In this document: in pieces, positions 45,529 through 54,057 of the stretch
How positions within the stretch are numbered: position 1 is the stretch's first letter
Layout of the letters: the number at the start of each line of letters is the position of its first letter
Assembly (NCBI GenBank): GCA_015057315.1
Contig: SVER01000001.1
Coordinates: 62,001-126,000 of the forward strand
From: Pseudobutyrivibrio ruminis
Lineage (GTDB): Bacteria > Bacillota > Clostridia > Lachnospirales > Lachnospiraceae
DNA length: 64,000 nt
Reading direction: 5' to 3'
Translations under genes and position numbers: made by a program
Notes under the pieces: model-generated
Told to the model about the DNA's origin: nothing
Databases searched by the model: none
The model's input: the letters and a program-made list of their open reading frames with translations, nothing else

Positions 45529-46578
45529 ATGAGATATCCAGAGTATTTAAAAGAGGAAGGAGTTATTGGCTTGGTAGCTCCTTCTTTTGGTTGTACATTT
45601 GAGCCCTACAAAAGCTGTTTAGATGCAGCTATAAAGCGATTTGAGGGCATGGGCTATAAGATAGTGGAAGGTCCTAATTGTAGAAGAGATGATGGCATTG
45701 GCATTAGCTCTACACCTGAGAATTGTGGTAAGGAGTTAACAGATTATTACTGCAGTGGGGATAATGATGTGTTGATTTCCTGCGGCGGTGGAGAACTCAT
45801 GTGTGAAACCATAGATTATGTGGATTTTGAAGCGGTAAAGCAGGCTAATCCTAAGTGGTACATGGGCTATTCCGATAACACTAATTTTACATTCCTGCTT
45901 AATACTATTTGTGATACAGCTTCAATCTATGGACCTTGCATTGGGGCATTTGGAATGCATGAATTGCATCCAGCATTGAATGATGCCATAAAGGCATTAA
46001 CAGGGGCGCTTAATATAGTAAGCGGTTATGATAGGTTTGAGCTGGAGTCGCTTAAGGATGAGGAACATCCCCTTGCACCTTATAATCTTACTGAAGAAAA
46101 AGAGCTCAGGCTTTTTATGGGAGAAAACGAGATGAATCGCCTGCCTGGCTTTACAGGAAGAATCACAGGAGGCTGCCTTGATTGCCTTGCAAATCTGGTA
46201 GGCACTAAATACGATAATGTTGATGCCTTTAACGAAAAATATAAGGATGAAGGCATTGTTTGGTTCCTAGAGGCATGTGATTTAAATGTTATGTCTATTA
46301 GAAGAGCACTTTGGAACTTAGATAGAGCCGGCTGGTTCAAATATGCAAAGGGCTTTATCATAGGCCGACCTCTTGCAGCATATAAGCAGGAGCTGATGGG
46401 GCTTGATCAATACAATGCAGTAACAGGAATCCTTGGCAAATACAATGTGCCAATTGTTATGGATGCAGATGTGGGACATCTTCCACCAGCCATGCCGATT
46501 ATTTCTGGTGCAATGGTGGATGTTACTGTAGAGGGTGGAAATCTTTCACTTTCATATGTGGGAAGTTTTAGTAAATAA
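45529..46578 (+). CDS. S66-family LD-carboxypeptidase-like peptidase
   Basis: The 349-residue protein has the S66 catalytic set: nucleophile S115 in MGYSDNT, E248 in LEACDLN and H317 in DVGHLPP. Family members cut LD-peptide bonds in murein peptides or act on microcin-type peptides (LdcA, MccF). No signal peptide is visible, so a cytoplasmic recycling role is likely. AGGAG precedes the ATG. It ends in a strong terminator before the RiPP cluster and so is probably not part of it, though MccF-type immunity cannot be excluded. Confidence 0.9.
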   Translation: MRYPEYLKEEGVIGLVAPSFGCTFEPYKSCLDAAIKRFEGMGYKIVEGPNCRRDDGIGISSTPENCGKELTDYYCSGDNDVLISCGGGELMCETIDYVDFEAVKQANPKWYMGYSDNTNFTFLLNTICDTASIYGPCIGAFGMHELHPALNDAIKALTGALNIVSGYDRFELESLKDEEHPLAPYNLTEEKELRLFMGENEMNRLPGFTGRITGGCLDCLANLVGTKYDNVDAFNEKYKDEGIVWFLEACDLNVMSIRRALWNLDRAGWFKYAKGFIIGRPLAAYKQELMGLDQYNAVTGILGKYNVPIVMDADVGHLPPAMPIISGAMVDVTVEGGNLSLSYVGSFSK

Positions 46579-46589
46579 TTTATTAAGAT

Positions 46590-46633
46590 AAAAGGAGCAA
46601 CCTACTAAGTGAGTAAGGGTTTGCTCCTTTTTT
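46590..46633 (+). terminator. Rho-independent terminator before the RiPP cluster
   Basis: AAAGGAGCAA (46591-46600) pairs with TTGCTCCTTT (46621-46630) and is followed by more T. Confidence 0.88.
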
Positions 46634-46713
46634 CGTGATAAATCATTAATTTTTAACATTATATTGCTACAATAAAAAATTATAATCATCAAATTACAAA
46701 ATGGGTAAAAAAC

Positions 46714-47133
46714 ATGAGGAAAAATCATAGTAAGGAAGATCCTAATAACAGCAAAATTACGACTCCGGATGAGCTTTCATCCTATTTAAAAATAACAAAC
46801 ATAGGAGTGTGGATTGTGCTCTTTTCAGTAGCATTAATGTTTATAGGCCTATTTTTATGGGCATCCACAGGAACTCTTGAGACAACAGTAGCAGCTAAAA
46901 TCGTAGTAGAGGATCATTTGGCTAGTGTAGTAGTAATGGGGGATTACAGTATACAGGCAGGTGATACTGTAGAAATTCCAAGCGATAAATTTACTATAGC
47001 CTCAGTGAAATTTGATGAATATGATAGACCAGTTGGATTGGCAGAGGTTATTCTACCTGATGGAAAGTATGACGGAACTATTGTAAAAGACAAAACAAGT
47101 CCTGTAGATTTTTTGTTTAGCAGCAAGGAGTAA
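46714..47133 (+). CDS. Short membrane-fusion-like secretion protein of the RiPP exporter
   Basis: The 139-residue protein has a cytoplasmic N-terminus of about 30 residues, one membrane segment (about 32-53, IGVWIVLFSVALMFIGLFLW) and a small beta-rich outer domain (VVVMGDYSIQAGDTVEI; GLAEVILPDG). The order and spacing match the membrane and barrel-like parts of NHLM-type secretion (HlyD-like) proteins, but the long coiled-coil arm of about 250 residues is missing. It overlaps no gene and the C39 exporter starts two bases after it. It is probably an accessory subunit of the exporter, suited to a single-membrane cell. Confidence 0.7.
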   Translation: MRKNHSKEDPNNSKITTPDELSSYLKITNIGVWIVLFSVALMFIGLFLWASTGTLETTVAAKIVVEDHLASVVVMGDYSIQAGDTVEIPSDKFTIASVKFDEYDRPVGLAEVILPDGKYDGTIVKDKTSPVDFLFSSKE

Positions 47134-47134
47134 A

Positions 47135-49312
47135 ATGGACATTAAAAAGATTAGACAACCAATTACAAAAGGTGTAGCAAAAGTTCCGGTTATTATTCAG
47201 TTGGAGATGCTTGAATGTGGTGCAGCTGCGTTGGCTATGGTTATGGCGTATTACGGGAAATGGGTGCCATTAGAACAGGTACGCTTGGACTGTGGAGTTT
47301 CACGAGATGGTTCCAATGCTAAAAATATGGCTGATGCGGCAAAATATTATGGGTTTAACGTAAAAGCTTATAGAATGAGCGCTAATGCCATAAAAACTCA
47401 GGCAAGTTTTCCATGTATAATACACTGGAATTTCTGTCATTTTGTTGTACTTTGCGGATTTAAAGGAAAGTGGGCCTATATAAACGATCCAGCAAGAGGG
47501 ACTGTAAGGTTATCGGAGGAGGAGTTTAAAAAATCATTTAGTGGCGTTGTTATAATACCGACTCCATCAGAAGATTTTGTTCCAGAAGGAAAACCCAAAA
47601 GTACACTTGATTACGCAAGAAAAAGGCTTGTGGGAACAGGCGTTGCCACATTTTTTTTGATGCTCACAACAGCGATTGCATATTTATTTGGCATTTTCAA
47701 TTCTGTAACAGCACGTATATTCATAGATAGAATTTTGACTGGAGAAAATCCAGAATGGTTAAAACCATTTATGGGTGTGTTGATTGTTTTTTCTATCGTT
47801 CAGTTGGTTGTTATGTGGATTAATGCAATCTATTCCATAAAGATAGATGGAAAAATGGCTGTTGTTGGAAATACAACTTATATGTGGAAGGTTCTAAGAC
47901 TTCCAATGGAATTCTTTTCTCAAAGATTGGCTGGAGACATTCAATCTAGGGCAAATCTTAGTGCAAATATTTCTTCATCTATAATAGAAACTTTTACTCC
48001 TTTGTTATTAAATTCCGTAATGATGATTTTCTATCTAGTATTAATGGTAAAGCAGAGCGTAATGTTGGCATATATCGGAATTATAACAGTAGCTATAAAT
48101 GTAGCAATATCTAAAATAATTGCCGACAAAAGAATTAATATTACCCGAATTTTAATGCGAGATTCGGGAAAACTGATAGGAGCTACAGTTACAGGAATTA
48201 ATCTTATTGAAACAATAAAGGCAAGTGGCTCTGAGGAGGTATTTTTTCAAAAATGGGCTGGAATTCAGGCTTCTATAAATGAACAAAATGTCAAATTAAT
48301 AAAGACCACAACTTTTTTAAGTCTAATACCAACTGTACTTGATATCATGGCAAATTATATTGTTCTTATTTTGGGTGTATTACTGACTATTGAGGGCAAA
48401 TTTTCGATTGGTGCTGTAGTTATGTTTCAGGGATTTTTAAGTTCATTTATTAATCCAGCGGAACAACTTATTCAGGCAGGCAAAACAATGCAGGAAATGC
48501 GAACAAACATTGAGAGAGTAGAAGATGTCATTTCCTATCCGAGTGACGAAAATGATAATAGCGAAGTCAGAAATGACAATAATCTAAACAAATTATCAGG
48601 GAATATCGAGATAAAAAATATTTCTTTTGGATATGCCAGGCTAGATGAGCCGTTTATAAAGGATTTTTCTCTTTCGATTAAGGCAGGGCAAAGTATAGCA
48701 ATTGTAGGTGCATCAGGTTGCGGAAAATCTACAATGTCCAGTCTTATTGCGGGGTTATATAAAATATGGTCAGGTGAAATATTGTTTGATGGAAAAACAA
48801 GAAATGAATATCCCCGTGAAACCATGGTAGGCTCAATTGCCGTAGTAGATCAGGACATTACCCTTTTTGAGGATTCAATAGAAAACAACATTAAAATGTG
48901 GGATGAGTCAATTAAGGATTTTGAAATGATTTTAGCAGCTAGAGATGCCGCATTGCATGATGAAATAATGGCTCTTCCAGATCATTATAAACATAGGTTA
49001 GAGTATGGTGGTAAAAATCTTTCCGGAGGTCAAAAGCAAAGGCTAGAAATTGCCCGTGTTCTAGCCCAGGATCCATCAATTATCATTCTTGACGAAGCAA
49101 CATCAGCCTTAGATGCGTTGACTGAGCACAAGGTTGTGGAGGCAATACGAAATAGAGGAATTACCTGTATCGTAATCGCACATCGTCTTTCTACAATCAG
49201 AGATTGTGATGAAATCGTTGTACTGGATAAAGGTATGATTGCTGAGCGAGGAACTCATGAGGAACTGATAAAACTAAATGGTTTATACATGGAGCTTATA
49301 AAGAATGAATAG
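47135..49312 (+). CDS. C39 peptidase-ABC exporter for the modified peptides
   Basis: The 725-residue protein joins an N-terminal C39 protease to a six-helix ABC membrane domain and an ATPase. The protease has its full catalytic set: oxyanion Q22, C28 (MLECGAA), H102 (CHFVVL) and D118 (INDPARG). The membrane part spans about 160-450. ATPase motifs are GASGCGKST (near 526), LSGGQKQRLEIAR and IILDEATSALD. C39 proteases cut after double glycine, and both precursors in this cluster have such a site. It corresponds to NHLM-type bacteriocin exporters. AAGGAG precedes the start. Confidence 0.95.
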   Translation: MDIKKIRQPITKGVAKVPVIIQLEMLECGAAALAMVMAYYGKWVPLEQVRLDCGVSRDGSNAKNMADAAKYYGFNVKAYRMSANAIKTQASFPCIIHWNFCHFVVLCGFKGKWAYINDPARGTVRLSEEEFKKSFSGVVIIPTPSEDFVPEGKPKSTLDYARKRLVGTGVATFFLMLTTAIAYLFGIFNSVTARIFIDRILTGENPEWLKPFMGVLIVFSIVQLVVMWINAIYSIKIDGKMAVVGNTTYMWKVLRLPMEFFSQRLAGDIQSRANLSANISSSIIETFTPLLLNSVMMIFYLVLMVKQSVMLAYIGIITVAINVAISKIIADKRINITRILMRDSGKLIGATVTGINLIETIKASGSEEVFFQKWAGIQASINEQNVKLIKTTTFLSLIPTVLDIMANYIVLILGVLLTIEGKFSIGAVVMFQGFLSSFINPAEQLIQAGKTMQEMRTNIERVEDVISYPSDENDNSEVRNDNNLNKLSGNIEIKNISFGYARLDEPFIKDFSLSIKAGQSIAIVGASGCGKSTMSSLIAGLYKIWSGEILFDGKTRNEYPRETMVGSIAVVDQDITLFEDSIENNIKMWDESIKDFEMILAARDAALHDEIMALPDHYKHRLEYGGKNLSGGQKQRLEIARVLAQDPSIIILDEATSALDALTEHKVVEAIRNRGITCIVIAHRLSTIRDCDEIVVLDKGMIAERGTHEELIKLNGLYMELIKNE

Positions 49313-49323
49313 GGGGCATGTAA

Positions 49324-51510
49324 ATGGGGTGGTTTAAAAACCAAATTGAGGAAAGGCAGGCGGCTGATCAGCAATTATTAGAAGATGCATACAAAAAAGT
49401 AATCTCGTCAATTTTAGGTGGGGAACAGGCCGAGAAAATACAGGATAAAAGACAGGTAATCAAGGGTAATATTGATGAAATAATGAGATTTTATCATCTT
49501 AGACCAATTGATGTGTCAAATGAAATGATTGATGTAGATAGTGAGTTTGATTACATTCTTAAATCAAGAGGAATAATGAAAAGAAAAATAAAGCTCACTG
49601 AAGGATGGTATAAAGATGCCTTTGGCCCAATACTTGCTTTTACTAAGGAATCTAATGTACCAGTGGTTTTAATACCAGGTAACATCGCATATAGGTTTGA
49701 AAACCCTTTTACGAAAAAACGAGAATGGGTTAACAATAATAATGCGGGACTATTTGATGTAGAAGCATATCATTTATATAGACCACTGCCTAATAAAAAG
49801 ATGAACATCATTGATTTATTAGTCTTTATGAGGCAAAGTCTCTATTTAAATGATTTGGTATATATAGTACTATGCAGTTTTATGGCAACCGCTACAAGTA
49901 TGTTTTTGCCAGAATTTGCAAGGATATTGGTTGGACCTATTCTCGAAATAAAAGAATCATCATACATTGTTAGTTTAGTAATATGTATGATTTGTATTAC
50001 TGTATCCTATCAATTATTCGAAGGGATAAAAACATTACTGCAAAGCCGTATTAAGACAAAAATATCCGTTAATGTTGAGTCCGCAATGATGATGAGGATT
50101 ATGAGCTTACCGTCTGGATTTTTCAGAAAGTATAGTCCTGGCGAGCTATGTAATCGTTCATTGGCAGTTAATCAATTATGTAACACACTTGTAGACATAA
50201 TAATGGGCTCCAGCCTTACTGCCTTTGTATCACTTTTGTATATATTCCAGATATTTAGTTTTGCAAAATCACTTACGGTACCAGCAATTTTTATTGTACT
50301 AATCACACTATTTTTTTTAGTTTCCACTAGTATGATACAGATGAAAGTTGATAGAGAGTTATTGAACAGACAAGCGAAAACTGCCGGACTTTCATATCAG
50401 TTTATTTCAGGTATAAAAAAACTAAAGCTGTCAGGATCAGAGAAGAGAGCTTATTCTAAATGGCTTATGGCATATGCGGAGGAAGCTAAATATCAGTATA
50501 ATCCGCCTTTATTTATAAAGGCAAACGCCGTCTTTTTTGCTGGAATAAATTTATTTTCAACTATTGTTATATATTACATTGCGGTGAAAAGTAATCTAAA
50601 TCAGTCTTATTACTATGCATTTATGGCATCCTTCGGAATGCTTATGGGGGCTTTTGACTCGGTTTCTTCAGTGACTGATTCATTTGCTCAAATAAAGCCT
50701 ATTCTCGAAATGGCCACCCCATTTTTAAAAACTGAGCCTGAGATAGAGGTTGAAAAACAACTTGTAAATAACGTTTCCGGAATGATAACAGTGGAGAATT
50801 TAAGTTTCAAATATAATGATGATTCACAATATGTGTTTAAGAACTTATCTTTAAAAGTAAAGCCTGGGGATTATATTGCTATTGTAGGAAAAACGGGATG
50901 TGGCAAGTCAACATTAATAAGATTGCTGCTTGGACTAGAACATCCTCAGATGGGTGCAATTTATTACGACAATCAAAATATTGACACCATGGATTTGCCA
51001 TCATTAAGAAGGAAAATTGGGACAGTTATGCAGGATTCGGCTCTATTTCAAGGAGATATTTATTCAAATATTGCAATTACAAATCCAGATTTGACAGAAG
51101 ATGAAGCCTGGCAAGCTGCAGAAATAGCAGGCATTGCAGATGATATTAAAAAGATGCCAATGAAAATGAAGACAATGATAACAGAAGGTCAGGGAGGTAT
51201 CTCGGGAGGTCAAAGACAGAGGATTATGATTGCCAGAGCAATAGCAACAAGACCCAAAATACTATTTTTTGATGAAGCTACTAGTGCTTTGGACAACATA
51301 ACACAAAAAAAGGTTTCCGACGCTTTGGATAAAATGGGATGTACAAGAATCATAATTGCTCATAGATTATCAACCATTAAGAATTGTAATAAAATAATTG
51401 TCATTAATAATGGGCAAATAGTTGAATCTGGTACTTATGAGGAGCTAATAGCCAAGCAGCAGTTTTTTGCAGAACTTGTAAAACGACAGCAATTAGACAA
51501 TTCACAGTAG
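49324..51510 (+). CDS. Second ABC exporter of the RiPP cluster, without protease
   Basis: The 728-residue protein has a non-protease N-terminal region (1-165) with a small beta-rich part (VPVVLIPGNIAYRFENPF), then six membrane helices and an ATPase domain (GKTGCGKST, ISGGQRQRIMIARA, FFDEATSALD). This resembles the second ABC subunit that accompanies the peptidase exporter in NHLM/NHPM systems; the two may form a heterodimer. It starts 11 bases after the C39 exporter and ends 77 bases before the first precursor. Confidence 0.9.
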   Translation: MGWFKNQIEERQAADQQLLEDAYKKVISSILGGEQAEKIQDKRQVIKGNIDEIMRFYHLRPIDVSNEMIDVDSEFDYILKSRGIMKRKIKLTEGWYKDAFGPILAFTKESNVPVVLIPGNIAYRFENPFTKKREWVNNNNAGLFDVEAYHLYRPLPNKKMNIIDLLVFMRQSLYLNDLVYIVLCSFMATATSMFLPEFARILVGPILEIKESSYIVSLVICMICITVSYQLFEGIKTLLQSRIKTKISVNVESAMMMRIMSLPSGFFRKYSPGELCNRSLAVNQLCNTLVDIIMGSSLTAFVSLLYIFQIFSFAKSLTVPAIFIVLITLFFLVSTSMIQMKVDRELLNRQAKTAGLSYQFISGIKKLKLSGSEKRAYSKWLMAYAEEAKYQYNPPLFIKANAVFFAGINLFSTIVIYYIAVKSNLNQSYYYAFMASFGMLMGAFDSVSSVTDSFAQIKPILEMATPFLKTEPEIEVEKQLVNNVSGMITVENLSFKYNDDSQYVFKNLSLKVKPGDYIAIVGKTGCGKSTLIRLLLGLEHPQMGAIYYDNQNIDTMDLPSLRRKIGTVMQDSALFQGDIYSNIAITNPDLTEDEAWQAAEIAGIADDIKKMPMKMKTMITEGQGGISGGQRQRIMIARAIATRPKILFFDEATSALDNITQKKVSDALDKMGCTRIIIAHRLSTIKNCNKIIVINNGQIVESGTYEELIAKQQFFAELVKRQQLDNSQ

Positions 51511-51511
51511 T

Positions 51512-51539
51512 GTGACATTTTTGTGAGAATAATTATATT
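51512..51539 (+). promoter_or_regulatory. Candidate promoter of the precursor genes
   Basis: GTGACA (51512-51517) and TATATT (51534-51539) each match consensus at five of six positions and are 16 bases apart. This would let the precursors be transcribed independently of the exporters. Confidence 0.55.
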
Positions 51540-51587
51540 ATTATTTATTTAGAATTATAGTAAAGGCAACAGAAAGGAGGTTTTACT

Positions 51588-51971
51588 ATGAGAGAGGAAA
51601 TGAATAAGTATCTGGAAATGCTAGGTGAGGATGAGGAAGCCCAAAAGAAATTAAAGTCACTAAATGAAGACGATAAAGAAGGTGTAATCACGGCCAGCAT
51701 TGAGATTGCCAAAAGTTATGGTATCAATCTTGTCAAAGAAGACTTTAACTTAGAGACCTCAGAGCTTGATGAAAATGAATTAGAAGCTGTATCTGGTGGC
51801 GCAACTGCATGCGCTTGTTTAGGTGCAGGTGCAGGTGCATCAGGTGATGGCTTTTATGGAGGCTGTGGATGTGTTATTGGAGGAGGTGGCCAATTCTATT
51901 ATGATAAAAAGCATAAAAAGCTAGCAGGTTTTTGTAGGTGCCCTGGAGTAGGCGGAGGCGGTGCATCATAA
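51588..51971 (+). CDS. RiPP precursor 1, Nif11-like leader with triple C-x-C Gly-rich core
   Basis: The 127-residue peptide follows a strong AAAGGAGG site. Residues 1-71 form an acidic helical leader of Nif11 type (IAKSYGINLVKEDF; ENELEAVSGG) ending in a double glycine at 70-71, the expected C39 cut. The 56-residue core has six cysteines in three C-x-C pairs at 75/77, 93/95 and 116/118, each followed by a Gly-rich run (LGAGAGA, VIGGGG, PGVGGGG). The leader has no cysteine. Between pairs 2 and 3 is a Tyr/Lys-rich loop (QFYYDKKHKKLAGF). It is the probable substrate of the radical SAM enzyme encoded 16 bases on. The core type is not one I recognise. Confidence 0.88.
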   Translation: MREEMNKYLEMLGEDEEAQKKLKSLNEDDKEGVITASIEIAKSYGINLVKEDFNLETSELDENELEAVSGGATACACLGAGAGASGDGFYGGCGCVIGGGGQFYYDKKHKKLAGFCRCPGVGGGGAS

Positions 51972-51987
51972 ATAAGGAGAATTAGCG

Positions 51988-53436
51988 ATGTATTATCTTC
52001 TGAATGAACGATATAGGCTTTGTGGCTGGGAAAAATTACCATACGCAATTATAGATAGAAAATATGGACGAGCTCAGTTTGTTAACAAATTTATATTAGA
52101 TACTCTTGAAATGTGTAATGGAAAAATAGATTTTTCTATTCCTATTATTACTGATGATCAACGTAAACTTGTAGAACAATTGGTAAAAGAGGGTGTCGTA
52201 TCAGAGTGTGAAAAAGGCTCAGAGCTCAAAGAAAAACAAAAATATATTTTTTACAATAATCGCTATATGAACACAGTGCATTGGTCGATAACTGGCAAAT
52301 GCAACTGTAAATGCAAACACTGCTATATGTCAGCCCCAGATGCTAAATATGGCGAACTGACCCATGAGCAAATAATGAAAATTGTTAATGATATGGGGAA
52401 TTGTGGGGTACTTAGATGCACTTTGACAGGTGGTGAAGCCCTTGTACGTTCAGACTTTTGGGACATTGTGGATGGATTACTTGAAAGAGAAATACTCATT
52501 ACTCAAATCTATTCAAATGGTTTTCTTGTAAATGAGAAATTCCTCGATGAGTTGGAAAAACGAGGTATTCACCCTGAAATCAATATGAGTTTTGATGGAA
52601 CAGGACATCATGATTGGTTGAGAGGTATTCCAGGGGCTGAGCAGGCTGTGAGAAAAGCATTTTTGTTGTGCCAAAAACGTGGTTTTCCAACTGGTGCTGA
52701 AATGTGTTTATGGAAAGATAATGCAGGCTCTTTACGTGAAAGCATAAACGATCTGACACAGATGGGGTGTCGCAGTATAAAAGTAAATCCAATATCAGAT
52801 ACTGGTGCATGGAAAGATGGAAACTATGGTAACGCCCTGTCAATGACAGAAGATGAGGTATTCAATGTTTATTACGAGTATATTGACTCTTTCTACCAGG
52901 ATTTACCGAATATACTTGTACATTTAGGTGGATTCTTTTATGCAGACGGTGGTGAACCTGATTTTTATGAATTACCAGCTGTTCATATCTACGAGAATCC
53001 AATGAGGGCAAGTATGTGTGTACACGCGAGAAATACAATGTACATATCAGCCGAAGGCAGAGCGGAAACCTGCATGGGCATGGCAAGCATGTCAGATGAA
53101 TTCCAAAATCAATACCCTCTTGTTCAGGAAATGGGCCTTAGGGACTGTTTGGTTGATTCTTCTTACATGAAATTGATTGATACCAGAGTAGAAGAGATAA
53201 TAGCTCGAAATGAAAAGTGCATTGATTGTAAGTATAAATCATTATGTCTAGGTGGATGCCGAGCAAGCGCCATGATGTTTCATCGTGATGATGTTCTGGC
53301 TGTAGATGAAATGACCTGCAAGATTTATAGAGACGGTTGGCTCACAAAAATTATAGATAAGATATCAAAACTAAGGCCAGAAGCAGTTTGTTACGGGGTG
53401 GAAGAATATTTAAAAGTGGAAAGGAGCGATATCTAA
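51988..53436 (+). CDS. Radical SAM/SPASM peptide-modifying enzyme
   Basis: The 482-residue enzyme has an N-terminal winged-helix region of about 85 residues resembling a PqqD-type leader-binding domain. The radical SAM core follows, with cluster cysteines C105, C109 and C112 inside CNCKCKHC, plus TLTGGEALVR near 148. The C-terminal SPASM region has at least seven cysteines (SMCVHARN, AETCMG, CIDCKYKSLCLGGC near 411-424, MTCKIY), enough for two auxiliary clusters. Such enzymes form thioether, C-C or epimerised products in peptides. It sits between two matching precursors and overlaps the second (TAATG). The exact modification is unknown. Confidence 0.93.
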   Translation: MYYLLNERYRLCGWEKLPYAIIDRKYGRAQFVNKFILDTLEMCNGKIDFSIPIITDDQRKLVEQLVKEGVVSECEKGSELKEKQKYIFYNNRYMNTVHWSITGKCNCKCKHCYMSAPDAKYGELTHEQIMKIVNDMGNCGVLRCTLTGGEALVRSDFWDIVDGLLEREILITQIYSNGFLVNEKFLDELEKRGIHPEINMSFDGTGHHDWLRGIPGAEQAVRKAFLLCQKRGFPTGAEMCLWKDNAGSLRESINDLTQMGCRSIKVNPISDTGAWKDGNYGNALSMTEDEVFNVYYEYIDSFYQDLPNILVHLGGFFYADGGEPDFYELPAVHIYENPMRASMCVHARNTMYISAEGRAETCMGMASMSDEFQNQYPLVQEMGLRDCLVDSSYMKLIDTRVEEIIARNEKCIDCKYKSLCLGGCRASAMMFHRDDVLAVDEMTCKIYRDGWLTKIIDKISKLRPEAVCYGVEEYLKVERSDI

Positions 53437-53825
53437 TGAAAGAGAGTATTAAGAAATTCATGGAAGTTGTTTCAAGCGAAGGTAACGATACTATCGAAAA
53501 ATTACAAAATGCTGATGCTGAAACTATTATTAGTATGGCGTTAGAACGTGGAATTACTATAGAAGCTGATGATCTAAAGCAAGAAGATGAATTGACAGAA
53601 ATGTCGATGGATGAGCTTGCTGCTACCACAGGGGGAAAAAGATGTGTATGCCCTGCAGTTGGAGGAGGATTAGAAGATAGTCATCATTATGCATGTGCTT
53701 GTGTTGTCGGAGGAGGCGGAAGAGCTAAACCTGGATATTCATTTTCCTATGTTAATTCTTGTTTATGTGTTATAGGAGGAAATGGCGGAAAAGAGGACGG
53801 TAGATATCCAGATGATCCAGATTAG
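53436..53825 (+). CDS. RiPP precursor 2, Nif11-like leader with triple C-x-C Gly-rich core
   Basis: The start at 53436 overlaps the radical SAM stop and has AAAGGAG upstream; an in-frame start at 53388 lies inside that gene. The 129-residue peptide has a Nif11-like leader (ISMALERGITIEADDL; MDELAATTGG) with double glycine at 66-67. Its core has six cysteines at 70/72, 87/89 and 109/111, each pair followed by a Gly-rich run (PAVGGG, VVGGGG, VIGGNGG). Spacing between pairs (17 and 22 residues) is one less than in precursor 1 (18 and 23). It ends in an acidic tail (GRYPDDPD). The two may act as a two-component product. Confidence 0.88.
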   Translation: MKESIKKFMEVVSSEGNDTIEKLQNADAETIISMALERGITIEADDLKQEDELTEMSMDELAATTGGKRCVCPAVGGGLEDSHHYACACVVGGGGRAKPGYSFSYVNSCLCVIGGNGGKEDGRYPDDPD

Positions 53826-53863
53826 AACAGTTGTAAGTCCTTTAGGATCTATGTACACGTACA

Positions 53864-53898
53864 AAATCCAACCTTTTAGTATAGAGGTTGGATTTTTT
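53864..53898 (+). terminator. Rho-independent terminator of the RiPP cluster
   Basis: An 11-bp stem (AAATCCAACCT/AGGTTGGATTT) is followed by T-run, 39 bases after the second precursor. Confidence 0.9.
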
Positions 53899-53933
53899 AC
53901 GATTATTTTTATAAAAGTGTGAAGAAATTTCTA

Positions 53934-53962
53934 TTTACTTAAAATAAAGCTGAGGCTACTAT
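53934..53962 (+). promoter_or_regulatory. Candidate promoter of the GH43 gene
   Basis: TTTACT (53934-53939) and TACTAT (53957-53962) are 17 bases apart, giving a leader of about 90 bases. Confidence 0.45.
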
Positions 53963-53976
53963 ATTATCACGAACTG

Positions 53977-54012
53977 CCATAGATTAAGGGATTGGGGAAT
54001 CTTTTTCTATGG
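53977..54012 (+). promoter_or_regulatory. Nested hairpin in the GH43 leader
   Basis: CCATAGA (53977-53983) pairs with TCTATGG (54006-54012); inside, GATT/AATC closes a GGGG loop. A further AGGAC/GTCCT hairpin lies at 54021-54034. The set occupies most of the mRNA leader and may stabilise the message or control translation. Confidence 0.4.
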
Positions 54013-54057
54013 TGTAACAAAGGACTTTTGTCCTAATTTTTAATTGGGGGAATAGTG

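Noticed and set aside
45529..46578. S66 peptidase as an immunity gene of the RiPP cluster
   Set aside because: A strong terminator separates it from the cluster, and its family is common in genomes without such clusters; kept only as a remote possibility.
51588..53825. Lanthipeptide or sactipeptide of a known class
   Set aside because: No LanM, LanB or LanC-type gene is present, and the C-x-C-Gly pattern does not match known sactipeptide cores; the class is left open.
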